Assembly (NCBI RefSeq): GCF_016772315.1
Contig: NZ_CP053482.1
Span: 2,170,001-2,234,000, forward strand
Direction: 5' to 3'
From: Thiothrix subterranea
Lineage (GTDB): Bacteria; Pseudomonadota; Gammaproteobacteria; Thiotrichales; Thiotrichaceae
Length of the DNA stretch: 64,000 nucleotides
Below, piece after piece: positions 9,084 through 18,128 of this stretch. Position numbers and translations under genes: made by a program. Positions within the stretch are counted from its first letter, which is position 1. Every line of letters begins with the position of its first letter. The notes below the pieces were generated by a model. The model searched no databases and was not told the origin of the DNA. It saw only the letters and a list, made by a program, of their open reading frames with translations.

Positions 9084-9470
9084 ATGTCTGGGCTGCATGT
9101 ACTGATCATCGACGATTCGTTGACTGAATCCCGTATTTTTACCGCATTGTTGGAAAAAAAAGGCTACCAAGTCAGTGTTGCCTGCAACGGTCAGGAAGGG
9201 ATTGATGTTGCCAAAGCACGTCAGCCGGATGTGATCCTGATGGATGTGGTGATGCCCTTGCTGAATGGGTTTCAGGCCACGCGCGAATTAACCCGTTCCC
9301 CTGAAACGGCGCACATTCCTATTGTGGTATGCAGTTCCAAATCCACCGAAACCGATCGGGTATGGGCATTGCGGCAAGGGGCGAAAGCTTACTTGGTCAA
9401 GCCGGTCGAACCCAAAGTCTTGCTGGAAACCATTGCGCAGTTTGCAATTAAGGCTGGCAAACATGGCTAA
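9084..9470 (+). CDS. pilH: Type IV pilus response regulator PilH
   Basis: A stand-alone receiver domain of about 128 residues beginning MSGLHVLIIDDSLTESR. It has the Asp in ILMDVVMPLLNGFQ, the Ser/Thr in IVVCSSKSTETD and the Lys in YLVKPVEP. PilH-type regulators act as phosphate sink or retraction regulator opposite to PilG. ATG 9084 is preferred because AAGGGGA lies 8 bases upstream; the in-frame TTG at 9063 would overlap pilG. It overlaps pilI by 8 bases. Confidence 0.88.
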   Translation: MSGLHVLIIDDSLTESRIFTALLEKKGYQVSVACNGQEGIDVAKARQPDVILMDVVMPLLNGFQATRELTRSPETAHIPIVVCSSKSTETDRVWALRQGAKAYLVKPVEPKVLLETIAQFAIKAGKHG

Positions 9471-9990
9471 TCCTTACGAATTACTGGCGGGCTTGGCCTT
9501 ATTGCGCGAAAAAAAACGCCGCTCACGCCAACATCACGCGCAAGAATTGCAGGAATGGTCGGGCTTTCAGGTGCACGTGGGTGATTTGTTGTGCCTGATT
9601 CCTTGTGATCAAGTCGAAGAGGTGGTGACTCCAGCCAGTGTTGCGGGCGTGCGGGGTGTGCCTGCGTGGGTTAATGGGGTGATTTATTGCCGTGCTCAAC
9701 TGGTGACGCTGGTGGATGTGGCGGGTTTATTGCTGGGAAAAGAGCGCACGACCACCTTAGGGCGGGCGTTTGTGGTGCGGGGTTCGCAAGAGTGGTTCGG
9801 CTTACAAGCGGGTAATTTTGAAGGCGTGCGGCATATTTGGTCGGATACCCCGGTGTGTGATGCGCCGCCTGCGTTAGCGGCTGATTGGCTACGCTTTACG
9901 CGCCAATGGTTGCTGTTGGATGATCAGCCCGTCGCGGTGCTGGAGGCATTCAAATTGGTGGCCGCACTGGAAAGTGGGGAGATGCGCTAA
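9463..9990 (+). CDS. pilI: CheW-like adaptor PilI
   Basis: The 175-residue protein is a CheW domain with a basic N-terminal helix (LREKKRRSRQHHAQEL). The core has CDQVEEVVTP, the conserved GVPAWVNGVIYCRAQLVTLVDV and a C-terminal FKLVAALE. CheW-type adaptors couple the receptor (PilJ) to the kinase (ChpA). ATG 9463 overlaps the pilH stop by 8 bases and the gene shares its last base with the first base of pilJ, so translation is probably coupled through the set. Confidence 0.88.
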   Translation: MANPYELLAGLALLREKKRRSRQHHAQELQEWSGFQVHVGDLLCLIPCDQVEEVVTPASVAGVRGVPAWVNGVIYCRAQLVTLVDVAGLLLGKERTTTLGRAFVVRGSQEWFGLQAGNFEGVRHIWSDTPVCDAPPALAADWLRFTRQWLLLDDQPVAVLEAFKLVAALESGEMR

Positions 9991-11129
9991 TGAGTCTGCT
10001 GGTTTACCAGATTATTATTGCGGTATTGCTGCTGCTATTGTTGGTGATGGGGGTGTTATTACTGCACTTAAAACGCCAAATGCATACGCAGTCAGCGGGT
10101 GAAGCTCGCCAGCAACAACAAGCGGTATTACGGTTGCTGGATGAAATGAGTTCACTGGCGGATGGTGATTTGACCATGCGGGCGACGGTGACGGAGGACG
10201 TGACCGGCGCTATTGCCGATGCGGTCAACTACGCGGTGGATGCATTGCAGGCGTTGGTATTGCGGGTGGATATGACTTCGCACCGTTTGACAGGCTTTGC
10301 AAAGGATGCCGATACGCGCATCAACAGTTTAGCAGGGGCAACGGCTCGCCAAGCGCAGGAAATTGGGGTTGTTACCGCCGCGATTGCGACCATGACGAAA
10401 TCCATTCAAAAAGTATCGCGTAACGCATCCAGTTCCACCGACGTTGCCCGCAAATCCTTGGATATTTCCCAAGCAGGGGCGCATACCGTGCGTGCCACGA
10501 TTGCGGATATGGGCGCGATTCGCGAAAAAATCCAAGCAACCTCCAAACGCCTGAAACGCTTGGGGGAAAGTTCGCAAGAAGTGGGCGACATTGTGCGCCT
10601 GATGAATGACATTGCGGAACAGACGAATATTCTGGCACTGAATGCGTCGATTCAAACCAGCTCCAGCCAAGCGATGAGCGGCAGCGCCCAAGGCAATGCG
10701 GGTTTTCGGCGCTTGGCGGATGAAATGCAGCAATTGGCGCAACAAGCGGGGGAGGCTTCCCGCAAGATTGATGTGCTGATTCGTACCATGCAAGCCGATA
10801 CCAGCGAAGTAATGGCGTCGATGGAAGAAACCACGGCAAAAGTGGTGGACGGCGCTCGGAATGCCGAATTAGCCGGTGCTGCGCTCGATGAAGTGGAAGA
10901 TGTTACCGTGGGTCTGGCACGTTTGATCGGTAATATCTCCGAGGCAGCAGGCAAACAGGCGAATATGGCGGGTCAAGTGGTGAATACCATGAGTGCGATT
11001 CAGGAAATCACCCAGCAAACCGCCCGTTACAGTGAAGAAACCAGAGATCTGGTCACGGATCTGAATGCGACAGCGGCTGATTTGCGCGGTGCTATCGCGG
11101 ATTTCAATCTCGCCGAAGAAAAACAATAA
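9990..11129 (+). CDS. pilJ: PilJ-type methyl-accepting chemotaxis protein without periplasmic domain
   Basis: The 379 residues contain one N-terminal membrane helix (about 6-28), a HAMP-like segment with LADGDLTMRATVTEDVTG (about 50-90) and a PilJ-type cytoplasmic signalling domain with IAEQTNILALNASIQ. Typical PilJ is near 680 residues, with two membrane helices and a large periplasmic module; that part is absent. Just after the hairpin tip, the usual AGEAGRGFAVVADE is altered to SGSAQGNAGFRRLADE and is several residues longer. The C-terminal YSEETRDLVTDLNATAADLR is PilJ-like. Identity rests on this domain and on its place between pilI and chpA. Confidence 0.85.
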   Translation: MSLLVYQIIIAVLLLLLLVMGVLLLHLKRQMHTQSAGEARQQQQAVLRLLDEMSSLADGDLTMRATVTEDVTGAIADAVNYAVDALQALVLRVDMTSHRLTGFAKDADTRINSLAGATARQAQEIGVVTAAIATMTKSIQKVSRNASSSTDVARKSLDISQAGAHTVRATIADMGAIREKIQATSKRLKRLGESSQEVGDIVRLMNDIAEQTNILALNASIQTSSSQAMSGSAQGNAGFRRLADEMQQLAQQAGEASRKIDVLIRTMQADTSEVMASMEETTAKVVDGARNAELAGAALDEVEDVTVGLARLIGNISEAAGKQANMAGQVVNTMSAIQEITQQTARYSEETRDLVTDLNATAADLRGAIADFNLAEEKQ

Positions 11130-11142
11130 TGACAGGTGCAAT

Positions 11143-12963
11143 ATGATTTCGGATAAATCAAGTTTGGCAAGCCGTCTTGGGTGGATCATCAAAGACACGG
11201 AGCTGGCAATTGAGCAAGCACGGCAGTCCTTTGGGCGTTACACCGAGACGACGGACAAGAGTGAATTAAGTGCCAGCCGCGAAACTTGCCGCCACTTGAA
11301 TGGGGTGTTAGAAATACTGGATGCCAGCGGTGTCTCCATGCTCAGCCGCGAACTCGTGCTGTTGCTGGATGCCCTGATTCAAGATCGGGTGGAAAACCTG
11401 CGTGCGGCGCAAGATGCGGTTGCCGAAGGTTTGCTGCAATTGTCGGAATACCTCAAACATTTGCAGGAAGGCTATGCCGACTTGCCGGTGATTGTGTTGC
11501 CAACGCTGAATAATTTACGCGCCTCTCGCGATGCGGAATTGTTGTCGGAGCATTTGATTTTCCTGCCAGAAGACGGTCATGCCAGTGATGCGGTGATTGG
11601 CACGAGTGAATACGTGGCATTGCCGCTGGAAAAATTACAGCAGGTCAGTACCAAATTACGCTTTTTCTTACAAAAAGCCTTGCTGGGCTGGTTTCGTCAG
11701 GAACAACCCGAACGCATGTTGCAGGCGGCGGGAAAAGTCACTGACAATATGATTAAGCTCAATCGCAGTCAGCGCTTGCGTTCGTTGTGGTGGATTGCCT
11801 CCGGTTTGACCGATGCGCTGGAACACGGGCGCTTGGAACAGGGCACTGCTGTCAAAATGTTGGTGGGGCGGCTGGAACGTGAAATCCGCCGCTTTGCCGA
11901 AATGGGTGAAGCCCGTTATGACCGCGTGCTTTCGGACGAATTCATTAAAAACCTGTTGTACTACATTGGGTTAGCCGAGCCTGGTGCCGCGATTGCCGAT
12001 AAAGTCAAAGCGGCATACCACTTGGATTTGTATTTGCCACAAGGCGAAACCTTGGATGAATTGCGCCATTATTACACCACACCGGGGCGTGATATGTGGC
12101 GGGCGGTGGCTGCTTCTGTCACCGAAGAATTGCGTAACTTGCAAAGCATTCTCGATGCGATGCAAGACCAAGAACGTCAACCCGAATTGCTGGGTAAACT
12201 CGCGGATAAAACCGAAAATCTTGCCAGCACCTTGGCAATGTTGGGCTTGGGGCAAGCAGGCAACCTGACTTCTGGGTTAGCCACAGCGTTAAAAGAGCGT
12301 TTAGCCAGCGGCACGGCGCAAGATTTAGAAGCCATGTTGGGGATTAGTACTCACTACGCCCGTTTGGAAAAGGTTCTCAGCGAATACGCCGAAACCGGAC
12401 ACGATTTAACCGAAACCATTTTCAGCCCAGACAATGATACTCCCGACCCTTCGGATGAACGCAGCCTGTTGCGCTCAACGCTGACAGAATTGAGCCGTGC
12501 GCAAACCCGCATGGTGGCGTTCTACAAAGAAGGCTGGGCATTCGTGTGCTTGGAAGATGTGGCGACCTTGTTGGAAAACATCAGCGGCGCATTGACGATT
12601 GCGGGAACGAGCGAATTGTTACCGCTGGTGGATACGGCAGTGCGCTACGTGCGCGAAGATTTATTAGCACACCAGCGTCAGCCATCCTTGGATGAATTGT
12701 CGACGTTTGCGGACATTCTGACCCTGTTTGAAGCGTCAGTATCGGCACGGTTGCATCAGGAAGATTATTTGTCGTTGTTACCGACTGGGTTTGCCAAACT
12801 GCGAGAGTTGGATCATTCCAGCGATTTGAATCTGTTGAATGATGTGAATCTTGACGCGCTGGAAGCGGACGTTGAGGCAAAAAAAAAAGCGCAACAGCGC
12901 ACACCATCGACTTTACTGCAACGCTTACGGATGCCGATCCAGCCGACATTAGTTCCCGCGTAG
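11143..12963 (+). CDS. chpA: ChpA N-terminal part (Hpt/FimL-like region), frame broken at a poly-A run
   Basis: The 606 residues are largely helical and match the N-terminal region of ChpA/PilL hybrid kinases, with a FimL-like, Hpt-like start (SASRETCRHLNGVLEIL, about 45-60). AGGTG lies ahead of ATG 11143. After VEAKKK at a run of ten A (12879-12888) the frame leads to a stop at 12963. The -1 frame is instead open without a stop into the kinase part at 13011. A continuous product would have about 1,697 residues, which is normal for a ChpA. Either frameshifting joins the parts, the gene is broken, or one A is missing from the assembly. Confidence 0.8.
   Translation: MISDKSSLASRLGWIIKDTELAIEQARQSFGRYTETTDKSELSASRETCRHLNGVLEILDASGVSMLSRELVLLLDALIQDRVENLRAAQDAVAEGLLQLSEYLKHLQEGYADLPVIVLPTLNNLRASRDAELLSEHLIFLPEDGHASDAVIGTSEYVALPLEKLQQVSTKLRFFLQKALLGWFRQEQPERMLQAAGKVTDNMIKLNRSQRLRSLWWIASGLTDALEHGRLEQGTAVKMLVGRLEREIRRFAEMGEARYDRVLSDEFIKNLLYYIGLAEPGAAIADKVKAAYHLDLYLPQGETLDELRHYYTTPGRDMWRAVAASVTEELRNLQSILDAMQDQERQPELLGKLADKTENLASTLAMLGLGQAGNLTSGLATALKERLASGTAQDLEAMLGISTHYARLEKVLSEYAETGHDLTETIFSPDNDTPDPSDERSLLRSTLTELSRAQTRMVAFYKEGWAFVCLEDVATLLENISGALTIAGTSELLPLVDTAVRYVREDLLAHQRQPSLDELSTFADILTLFEASVSARLHQEDYLSLLPTGFAKLRELDHSSDLNLLNDVNLDALEADVEAKKKAQQRTPSTLLQRLRMPIQPTLVPA
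12879..12888 (+). other. A10 homopolymer at the chpA frame junction
   Basis: Ten A in phase as GCA AAA AAA AAA GCG. Slipping back one base after the third AAA gives AGC GCA ACA, which stays open to 16235. One extra A would have the same effect. The site is therefore a -1 slippage site, a transcriptional slippage site, a mutation or a sequencing undercall. Confidence 0.75.
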
Positions 12964-13010
12964 ACGCTGAAACGGCGGTCACGTTACCGCCGCCGCCCGC
13001 ACTCCCCGCC

Positions 13011-16000
13011 ATGTCAGCGTTGCGGGAAGCGTTGGGGGAAGACATCTTCGAGATTTTCAGCGAAGAAGTGACCGAAATCAGTGAGAATCTGGAAACGCTT
13101 TACCCGCAATGGGACAAGGCGCGAACCAATCGCGAAGCTTTGGTGGAAATTCGCCGTGCTTTTCACACCCTGAAAGGCAGTGGGCGGATGGCGGGAGCAT
13201 TTGCACTGGGTGATTTCGCGTGGATTCACGAAGATTTATTGAATCATGTCATGAGCGGGCAATTGAAAGCCGATGAGCGCGTTTCCGTGCAAATTGGCAA
13301 AGCGGTGCAGGAATTGCGGGCGCGACTCGATTTTTTCCTGAACGCCTCACAAAAAGATGCACGGGTTGAACGCATCATTGCTGAAGCCGAAACGGTCTTA
13401 CTCCCACCGGAAGCCGCGCCACTGGAAACGTGGGATTTTTCCGCCGCAGAACCTATCGTAAAACCCGCGCCGTTGCCTGAACTGCTACCTGAACCTGTGC
13501 TTGATTTCATTAGTGATATTGAGCCGGAAAGCGTTCCTGCGCCCGAACCCGAATCAGTACTTGATTTCATTAGTGATATTGAGCCGGAAAGCGCTGGTGA
13601 GTTTGTGTTTGATTTCGTCACGGATAGTAAGCCGGAAAGTGTTCCTACACCTGCTTCCGAACCTGTATTTGATTTTGTGACGACGCTGGAACCAGCGCCA
13701 GAATCCGCACCGGAAGTCGATGATGCAGCGGAAGCCGATGCCGAATCGCGGATGATTTGGCAATTGTTCTGGGAAGAAGTCCCCGAACAGCTTCAGGCGC
13801 TCGACCGTAATCTGGAAAATTTGCGCGAATCCCCGGAAGAGCGCGACATTATCCGCGAACTCGAACGCGAATTTCACACCCTCAAAGGGGGCGCACGCAT
13901 GGCGCAATTGGCTTCACTAGCCGATGTCAGCCATGACGCTGAAACCTTGTTAAGCCATTTGCACGGGGTTGGACGGGTGTCGGATGCGGATATTGAGCAT
14001 TTGCAAGTGGCGGTTGATCGCTTGCACACCTTGACCGAAGCCTTGAATCAACCGAATGCACCCGTCAATACGCCGCCCATCAGCATGATACCGGCAACGC
14101 CAGTTGTGGCAGAACCGCCAAATCTCGCAGCAGTAGCGCCGCTTGTTGCACCAATGCCTGCGCCACTAGCGGATGCTTGGGTGCGGCAACGTACCGCACA
14201 GGCCGAATCCGGTAGTTTGCTGGAGCGTTTGTTGCAAGAACAAGCGGACAGTTTGCCCGATATTAGTGTGCTGGATAGCACTTCTCGCGCCACACCTGCC
14301 CCGGATGCGACCCCCTCCAGCAGCGCCAATATCAGTAACCCGCACGAAACCATCCGTTTGCCCGCTTTGTTTGTGGATAACCTGATCGACCGTGTGGTGG
14401 AACTCAATGTGCAACAAGTACACATGTCCGAACACCTCAGCAGCATGGGGATGGACGTGGATGAATTGGTACGCACCGTGGCACGTTTGCGTCAGCAAAT
14501 CCGTACTTTGGAAGTGGAAAGCGAAGCCCGCATTCACGATGGGCGCAGCAAACGCTTGCAAGCCAGCAAAACGAGCGCCAATGCTAACGCTGCCGATTTT
14601 GACCCGCTGGAAATGGATCAATACGCCGAAGTCCAACGCATTTCGCGCTCTTTGGCAGAAAGCTTGAACGACCTAGTGAATTTGGAAGCGGATTTAGCCG
14701 CTCAAGTGCGCAAAGGTGAGCAATTATTGCAAGCCGATATGCGCACCACTCGCAAACTTCAGCGCGATTTGCTGGATACGCGCTTGGTGGCTGTCACCAT
14801 GTTAGTGCCGCGCTTACGCCGTTTGACCCGGCAAGTGGCGAGTGAATTGGGCAAGCAAGTCGCGCTGGAAGTGCAAGGCGAAGACTGCGAACTCGACCGT
14901 AATTTGTTGCAAAACATGACAGCACCGCTGGAGCATTTGATCCGTAACGCCATTTCGCACGGTTTGGAAACCCCAGAAGAGCGCGAACAGGCGGGCAAAG
15001 CGCCTACCGGCAACATTACCTTGACCATTAGCCGCGATGACAATGAAATCGTGATCCGTTTCCGGGATGACGGGCGGGGTTTGAATCGTGAGCGTTTGCG
15101 GCAGCGTGCCATTGAAATGGGTTTGGTCGGCAAAGGGTTAGAATTACCCGAAGCGGAATTGGATCGGCTGATTTTGCGCCCCGGTTTTTCGACCGCCGAA
15201 ACCATCAGCCAAATTTCAGGGCGTGGCATCGGCATGGATGTGGTGCATTCCGAACTCAAAGCCTTGGGCGGCAGTTTGCAAATCAGTTCGACGCCCGGTG
15301 AAGGCACCACGTTTGCGATGCATTTGCCGTTTACGTTGGTGGTGAACCCGGTGTTGTTGGTTGAAGTGCAAACCCAAGTGTATGCCTTGCCGATTACGGG
15401 AGTGCAAGGGCTGGCGCGTTTGTCTGGGCAACAGCTTCACGCCGCGCTGCAAGCGGATGCTGACAAACTGATGTTTGCGGGGGAAGCTTACGCTTTGCAT
15501 CATTTGGCGGAGGTCTTGGGTGGGCAACGGGTGGAGCCGGTGTTCGCGGCCGATGAGCGTTTCCCGGTGGTGTTTATTCAGTGGCAGGGACGCGCTTTGG
15601 CGTGGATTATTGATCACATTCGCGGGCGGCGCGAAGTGGTGTTGCAACCTTTGGGAACCTTGTTCAAAAGTTGCCGTTTGTATTCGGCAGCGACGGTAGC
15701 ACCGGATGGCAGCGTATACCTGGTGCCGGATATGGCAGAATTGGCACGCTTGGCGGAAACCGCTTCCGCTTTGCCGCCGGTACTTGCCGTTGAAGAAATG
15801 CCTGCACCGGCAGAACCCAGCGGGCCGCCACGGGTGTTGGTGGTGGATGATTCGATTACGGTACGTCGCGTCACGGAAAAATTCCTCAATAGCCGTGAAT
15901 ACACGGTGTTGACGGCGAAAGACGGCATGGAGGCGCTGGAACGCATTGCCGAATTCCAGCCGAATGTGGTGTTGCTGGATATTGAAATGCCGCGCATGGA

Positions 16001-16235
16001 TGGCTTTGAATTGCTGGGGCATCTGCGACGTGACCCGCAATGGGCGCGGTTGCCGGTGATTATGATCAGTTCGCGTACTGCGCAAAAACACCGCGAACAT
16101 GCCGGGTCGTTGGGCGCTACGGGCTTCCTCGGCAAACCTTACCAAAACGACGTGCTGCTGGATGCTTTGCAAGAGGTATTAGCCAGTGGGCATGAAGCCA
16201 ACAATACTCACGAATGGGAGGATCAACCCGCATGA
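13011..16235 (+). CDS. chpA: ChpA C-terminal part: Hpt domains, CheA kinase core, CheW and receiver
   Basis: From ATG 13011, 1,074 residues. Order: Hpt domain with FHTLKGSGRMAG (about 45-57), acidic repeat linker (about 160-240), second Hpt with FHTLKGGARMAQ (about 285-297), dimerisation region, HATPase with the N box NAISHGLETPEE, then DDGRGL and SGRGIGMDVV, CheW domain, and a C-terminal receiver with VVDDS, LLDIEMPRMDGF and FLGKPY. It autophosphorylates and feeds PilG and PilH. The ATG lies in a Pro-codon-rich stretch with no Shine-Dalgarno sequence, and the frame is open back to 12879, so this is probably not an independent start but the rest of chpA. Confidence 0.87.
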   Translation: MSALREALGEDIFEIFSEEVTEISENLETLYPQWDKARTNREALVEIRRAFHTLKGSGRMAGAFALGDFAWIHEDLLNHVMSGQLKADERVSVQIGKAVQELRARLDFFLNASQKDARVERIIAEAETVLLPPEAAPLETWDFSAAEPIVKPAPLPELLPEPVLDFISDIEPESVPAPEPESVLDFISDIEPESAGEFVFDFVTDSKPESVPTPASEPVFDFVTTLEPAPESAPEVDDAAEADAESRMIWQLFWEEVPEQLQALDRNLENLRESPEERDIIRELEREFHTLKGGARMAQLASLADVSHDAETLLSHLHGVGRVSDADIEHLQVAVDRLHTLTEALNQPNAPVNTPPISMIPATPVVAEPPNLAAVAPLVAPMPAPLADAWVRQRTAQAESGSLLERLLQEQADSLPDISVLDSTSRATPAPDATPSSSANISNPHETIRLPALFVDNLIDRVVELNVQQVHMSEHLSSMGMDVDELVRTVARLRQQIRTLEVESEARIHDGRSKRLQASKTSANANAADFDPLEMDQYAEVQRISRSLAESLNDLVNLEADLAAQVRKGEQLLQADMRTTRKLQRDLLDTRLVAVTMLVPRLRRLTRQVASELGKQVALEVQGEDCELDRNLLQNMTAPLEHLIRNAISHGLETPEEREQAGKAPTGNITLTISRDDNEIVIRFRDDGRGLNRERLRQRAIEMGLVGKGLELPEAELDRLILRPGFSTAETISQISGRGIGMDVVHSELKALGGSLQISSTPGEGTTFAMHLPFTLVVNPVLLVEVQTQVYALPITGVQGLARLSGQQLHAALQADADKLMFAGEAYALHHLAEVLGGQRVEPVFAADERFPVVFIQWQGRALAWIIDHIRGRREVVLQPLGTLFKSCRLYSAATVAPDGSVYLVPDMAELARLAETASALPPVLAVEEMPAPAEPSGPPRVLVVDDSITVRRVTEKFLNSREYTVLTAKDGMEALERIAEFQPNVVLLDIEMPRMDGFELLGHLRRDPQWARLPVIMISSRTAQKHREHAGSLGATGFLGKPYQNDVLLDALQEVLASGHEANNTHEWEDQPA
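13500..13690 (+). repeat. Imperfect tandem repeat in the ChpA linker
   Basis: An identical 34-base stretch occurs at 13500-13533 and 13560-13593 (period 60), encoding LDFISDIEPES twice. Diverged units follow as FDFVTDSKPES and FDFVTTLEP. The repeat builds an acidic, probably flexible linker between the two Hpt domains. Recent duplication is suggested by the identical bases of the first two units. Confidence 0.85.
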
Positions 16236-16729
16236 ACCCCGCACTACAACCCGCGATCAAAAGCCTGATCGTGCGCCTGCATCACGGCAGTTTGATCTTG
16301 CCAGTCAATTTGATGGCAGAATTGGTAACGGGGGGCGAACTAACGCCATCGGAGCATCCGGGTTTGGAAGGCTGGTTACAGTGGCGTAACCGGCAAATCC
16401 CAGTGGTATCGCTGGAATCCCTGTGTATGCAAGACGCGGCAGGTGAGTCGGATGAAGGTAAGTGCTTAATTTTGCACACGGTCTCCGCTTTGCCCGCCTT
16501 GCCGTTTATTGCATTGCGGGTGCAGGGCGGCTTGAACACCTTGGATATTTTGCCGGATACCTTGCGCGATGATCACAGCGGCAATGTGCAGCGTTGCCCG
16601 TATGTGGCACGCCAAGTACGCGCCTCACATTTGCTGTGTTTCATCCCTGATTTGCCGACGATTGAAGCGGTCGTCGCCGAAGTATTGCAACTGACGGCGG
16701 AACAGCCCGATGCCGCGCTGCTAGAGTAG
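16232..16729 (+). CDS. chpC: CheW-like protein ChpC
   Basis: A 165-residue CheW-fold protein starting MNPALQPAIKSLIVRLH, with LPVNLMAELVTGG, GLEGWLQWRNRQIPVVSLE and a C-terminal HLLCFIPDLPTIEAVV. ChpC is the second adaptor of the Chp system. ATG 16232 overlaps the chpA stop as ATGA and GGGAGGA lies about 9 bases upstream, so translation is coupled. It closes the cluster. No PilK methyltransferase or ChpB methylesterase gene follows; the next gene is convergent and overlaps its end by 9 bases. Confidence 0.82.
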   Translation: MNPALQPAIKSLIVRLHHGSLILPVNLMAELVTGGELTPSEHPGLEGWLQWRNRQIPVVSLESLCMQDAAGESDEGKCLILHTVSALPALPFIALRVQGGLNTLDILPDTLRDDHSGNVQRCPYVARQVRASHLLCFIPDLPTIEAVVAEVLQLTAEQPDAALLE

Positions 16730-17209
16730 CACCAGCCCTAAAATCACCGCGAGCATAAACGTCATGGTAATGGCGGTGTTCATGGTGTTTTGGTTGAGCA
16801 TTCTATCCACGAATACGCTTTTTTCAGCAACGTTGCGCATCATTTCGATACGTTGTTTGACCGGAAAGGTTTCGGGCTTTTCGTAGTTGGCAGCGCCGCC
16901 TTTGAGGTTGATCAGTGGCACTAACATATTGATATTGATATGCGCTTGAATGGCGTCTTGGGTGGGGCCATCATAATTCAATAGCCAAGGTGCGGCGTAC
17001 TCAAACGCTTCCCGCGTGAACATGTCGCGCATGGTTTCTTGGCTTGCTTTGATAATGGCGCGGTTACGTTCCAGCCCTTTTTGCAAATCTTCCAAGGACA
17101 TCATTGGCATGGGCGCGGAAATATGCACGTAATAATCGCGTCCACGGATTGCTACTTTTACAGTGCCAGCGTAGCTGCTGGGTTCAGTGTCTTTCTTTTC
17201 ATCAGCCAT
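16721..17209 (-). CDS. Hypothetical tail-anchored membrane protein
   Basis: About 162 residues, not assigned to a family. The first 140 residues are soluble and rich in Met and charged residues. The C-terminus is one membrane helix (ITMTFMLAVILGLVLL) that ends the protein, so it looks tail-anchored with the bulk in the cytoplasm. ATG 17209 overlaps the apaH stop as ATGGCTGA, so translation is probably coupled to apaH; a GTG at 17218 is an alternative start. Confidence 0.7.
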   Translation of the reverse strand: MADEKKDTEPSSYAGTVKVAIRGRDYYVHISAPMPMMSLEDLQKGLERNRAIIKASQETMRDMFTREAFEYAAPWLLNYDGPTQDAIQAHININMLVPLINLKGGAANYEKPETFPVKQRIEMMRNVAEKSVFVDRMLNQNTMNTAITMTFMLAVILGLVLL

Positions 17210-18038
17210 AGTCGTCACATCGAATGCAGGTAGGTTGTTGGTTTTTTATATCGATTCTAATAGCGCTGAGTTGACCGCCCCATACACAGCCCGTGTCCAG
17301 CGCAATGACATCATTTCCATTATGGTATCCCAAAGTAGACCAATGTCCAAATAACACGGTTACACCCAGCGATTGTTTGGTTGGAGTGTTAAACCACGGA
17401 ATAAGTTCCGTCGTTGTTACAATCGGTGATTTATTCGCCTCAAACGGATTGCCTTTCGCTTCAAATTCGAGGCTGCCATCCGCTCGGCAATAACGCATTC
17501 GGGTGAAGGCGTTGAGGATGTAACGGTGGCGGTCTGGCTGACTGTCTGCCGGATTCCAGGTATCCGGTTGATCGCCGTAAACTTGTGCTAACCATTTGGC
17601 AGCGCGAGGGCTGCTAAGCTCGGCTTCGACTTCACGGGCGCACGCTTGCGCGGTGGCTAAATCCCACTGCGGGGGAATGCCTGCATGACTCATGGCGTAC
17701 CCCAGTTGGGCATCGACGTGCAATAGCGGGCGTTGCGCTAACCAAGTAATCAGTTCGGGGTAATCGGGCGCATCCAGCAATAGTTTCAGACTTTTGTGCG
17801 CTTTGCGTAGCCCATAATGTGCCGCCAGCAAACTGATGTCATGGTTGCCCAAGACACACACGGCAGCATCCCGCAGGGAGCGCACAAAGCGTAAGGTTTC
17901 CAGCGATTGTTTGCCACGATTCACCAAATCCCCGGCAAACCACAGCGTATCTTGCCGAGGGTCAAAGCGCAGTTTGTCCAAAAGGCGCATGAGTGGGTTG
18001 TAACACCCTTGTAAATCACCGATTGCGTAAGTCGCCAT
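17202..18038 (-). CDS. apaH: Symmetrical diadenosine tetraphosphatase
   Basis: The 278 residues match ApaH length. Metallophosphatase motifs are GDLQGCYN at residues 7-14, FAGDLVNRGKQS near 34, LGNHDISLLA near 63, and SHAGIPPQW, FGHWSTLGYH and ALDTGCVWGG. ApaH hydrolyses Ap4A to two ADP and removes Np4A caps from RNA. The gene starts the apaH/tail-anchored-protein pair. ATG 18038 has no strong Shine-Dalgarno upstream. Confidence 0.94.
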   Translation of the reverse strand: MATYAIGDLQGCYNPLMRLLDKLRFDPRQDTLWFAGDLVNRGKQSLETLRFVRSLRDAAVCVLGNHDISLLAAHYGLRKAHKSLKLLLDAPDYPELITWLAQRPLLHVDAQLGYAMSHAGIPPQWDLATAQACAREVEAELSSPRAAKWLAQVYGDQPDTWNPADSQPDRHRYILNAFTRMRYCRADGSLEFEAKGNPFEANKSPIVTTTELIPWFNTPTKQSLGVTVLFGHWSTLGYHNGNDVIALDTGCVWGGQLSAIRIDIKNQQPTCIRCDDYG

Positions 18039-18076
18039 GTGTTTACCTGTTTAATTTACCTGTTTATTACGCACAA

Positions 18077-18101
18077 TAAAAAGGCGTCCCGCAGGACGCC
18101 C
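18077..18101 (-). terminator. Rho-independent terminator of the Bax-inhibitor-1 gene
   Basis: Read on the minus strand, GGCGTCC, a four-base TGCG loop and GGACGCC are followed by TTTTT. It lies 28 bases after the stop of the gene at 18129-18845 and just upstream of apaH. Confidence 0.85.
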
Positions 18102-18128
18102 CATTCAAATTCACCGAAGGCGTGAGGC

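Noticed and set aside
9990-11129. Reading pilJ as a fragment of a longer frameshifted receptor
   Set aside because: The gene starts with a proper membrane helix right at the pilI stop and there is no spare coding sequence between pilI and pilJ that could hold a periplasmic domain.
13500-13690. Regularly spaced repeats that could suggest a CRISPR-like array
   Set aside because: The repeats are in frame in chpA, encode an acidic linker, and degrade quickly; there are no spacers of constant length and no cas genes.
15216-16172. Long minus-strand open frame opposite chpA
   Set aside because: It is rich in His, Gln and Arg, matches no family and mirrors a well-conserved gene; the same holds for minus-strand frames at 41034-41846, 49370-50647 and 55634-56578.
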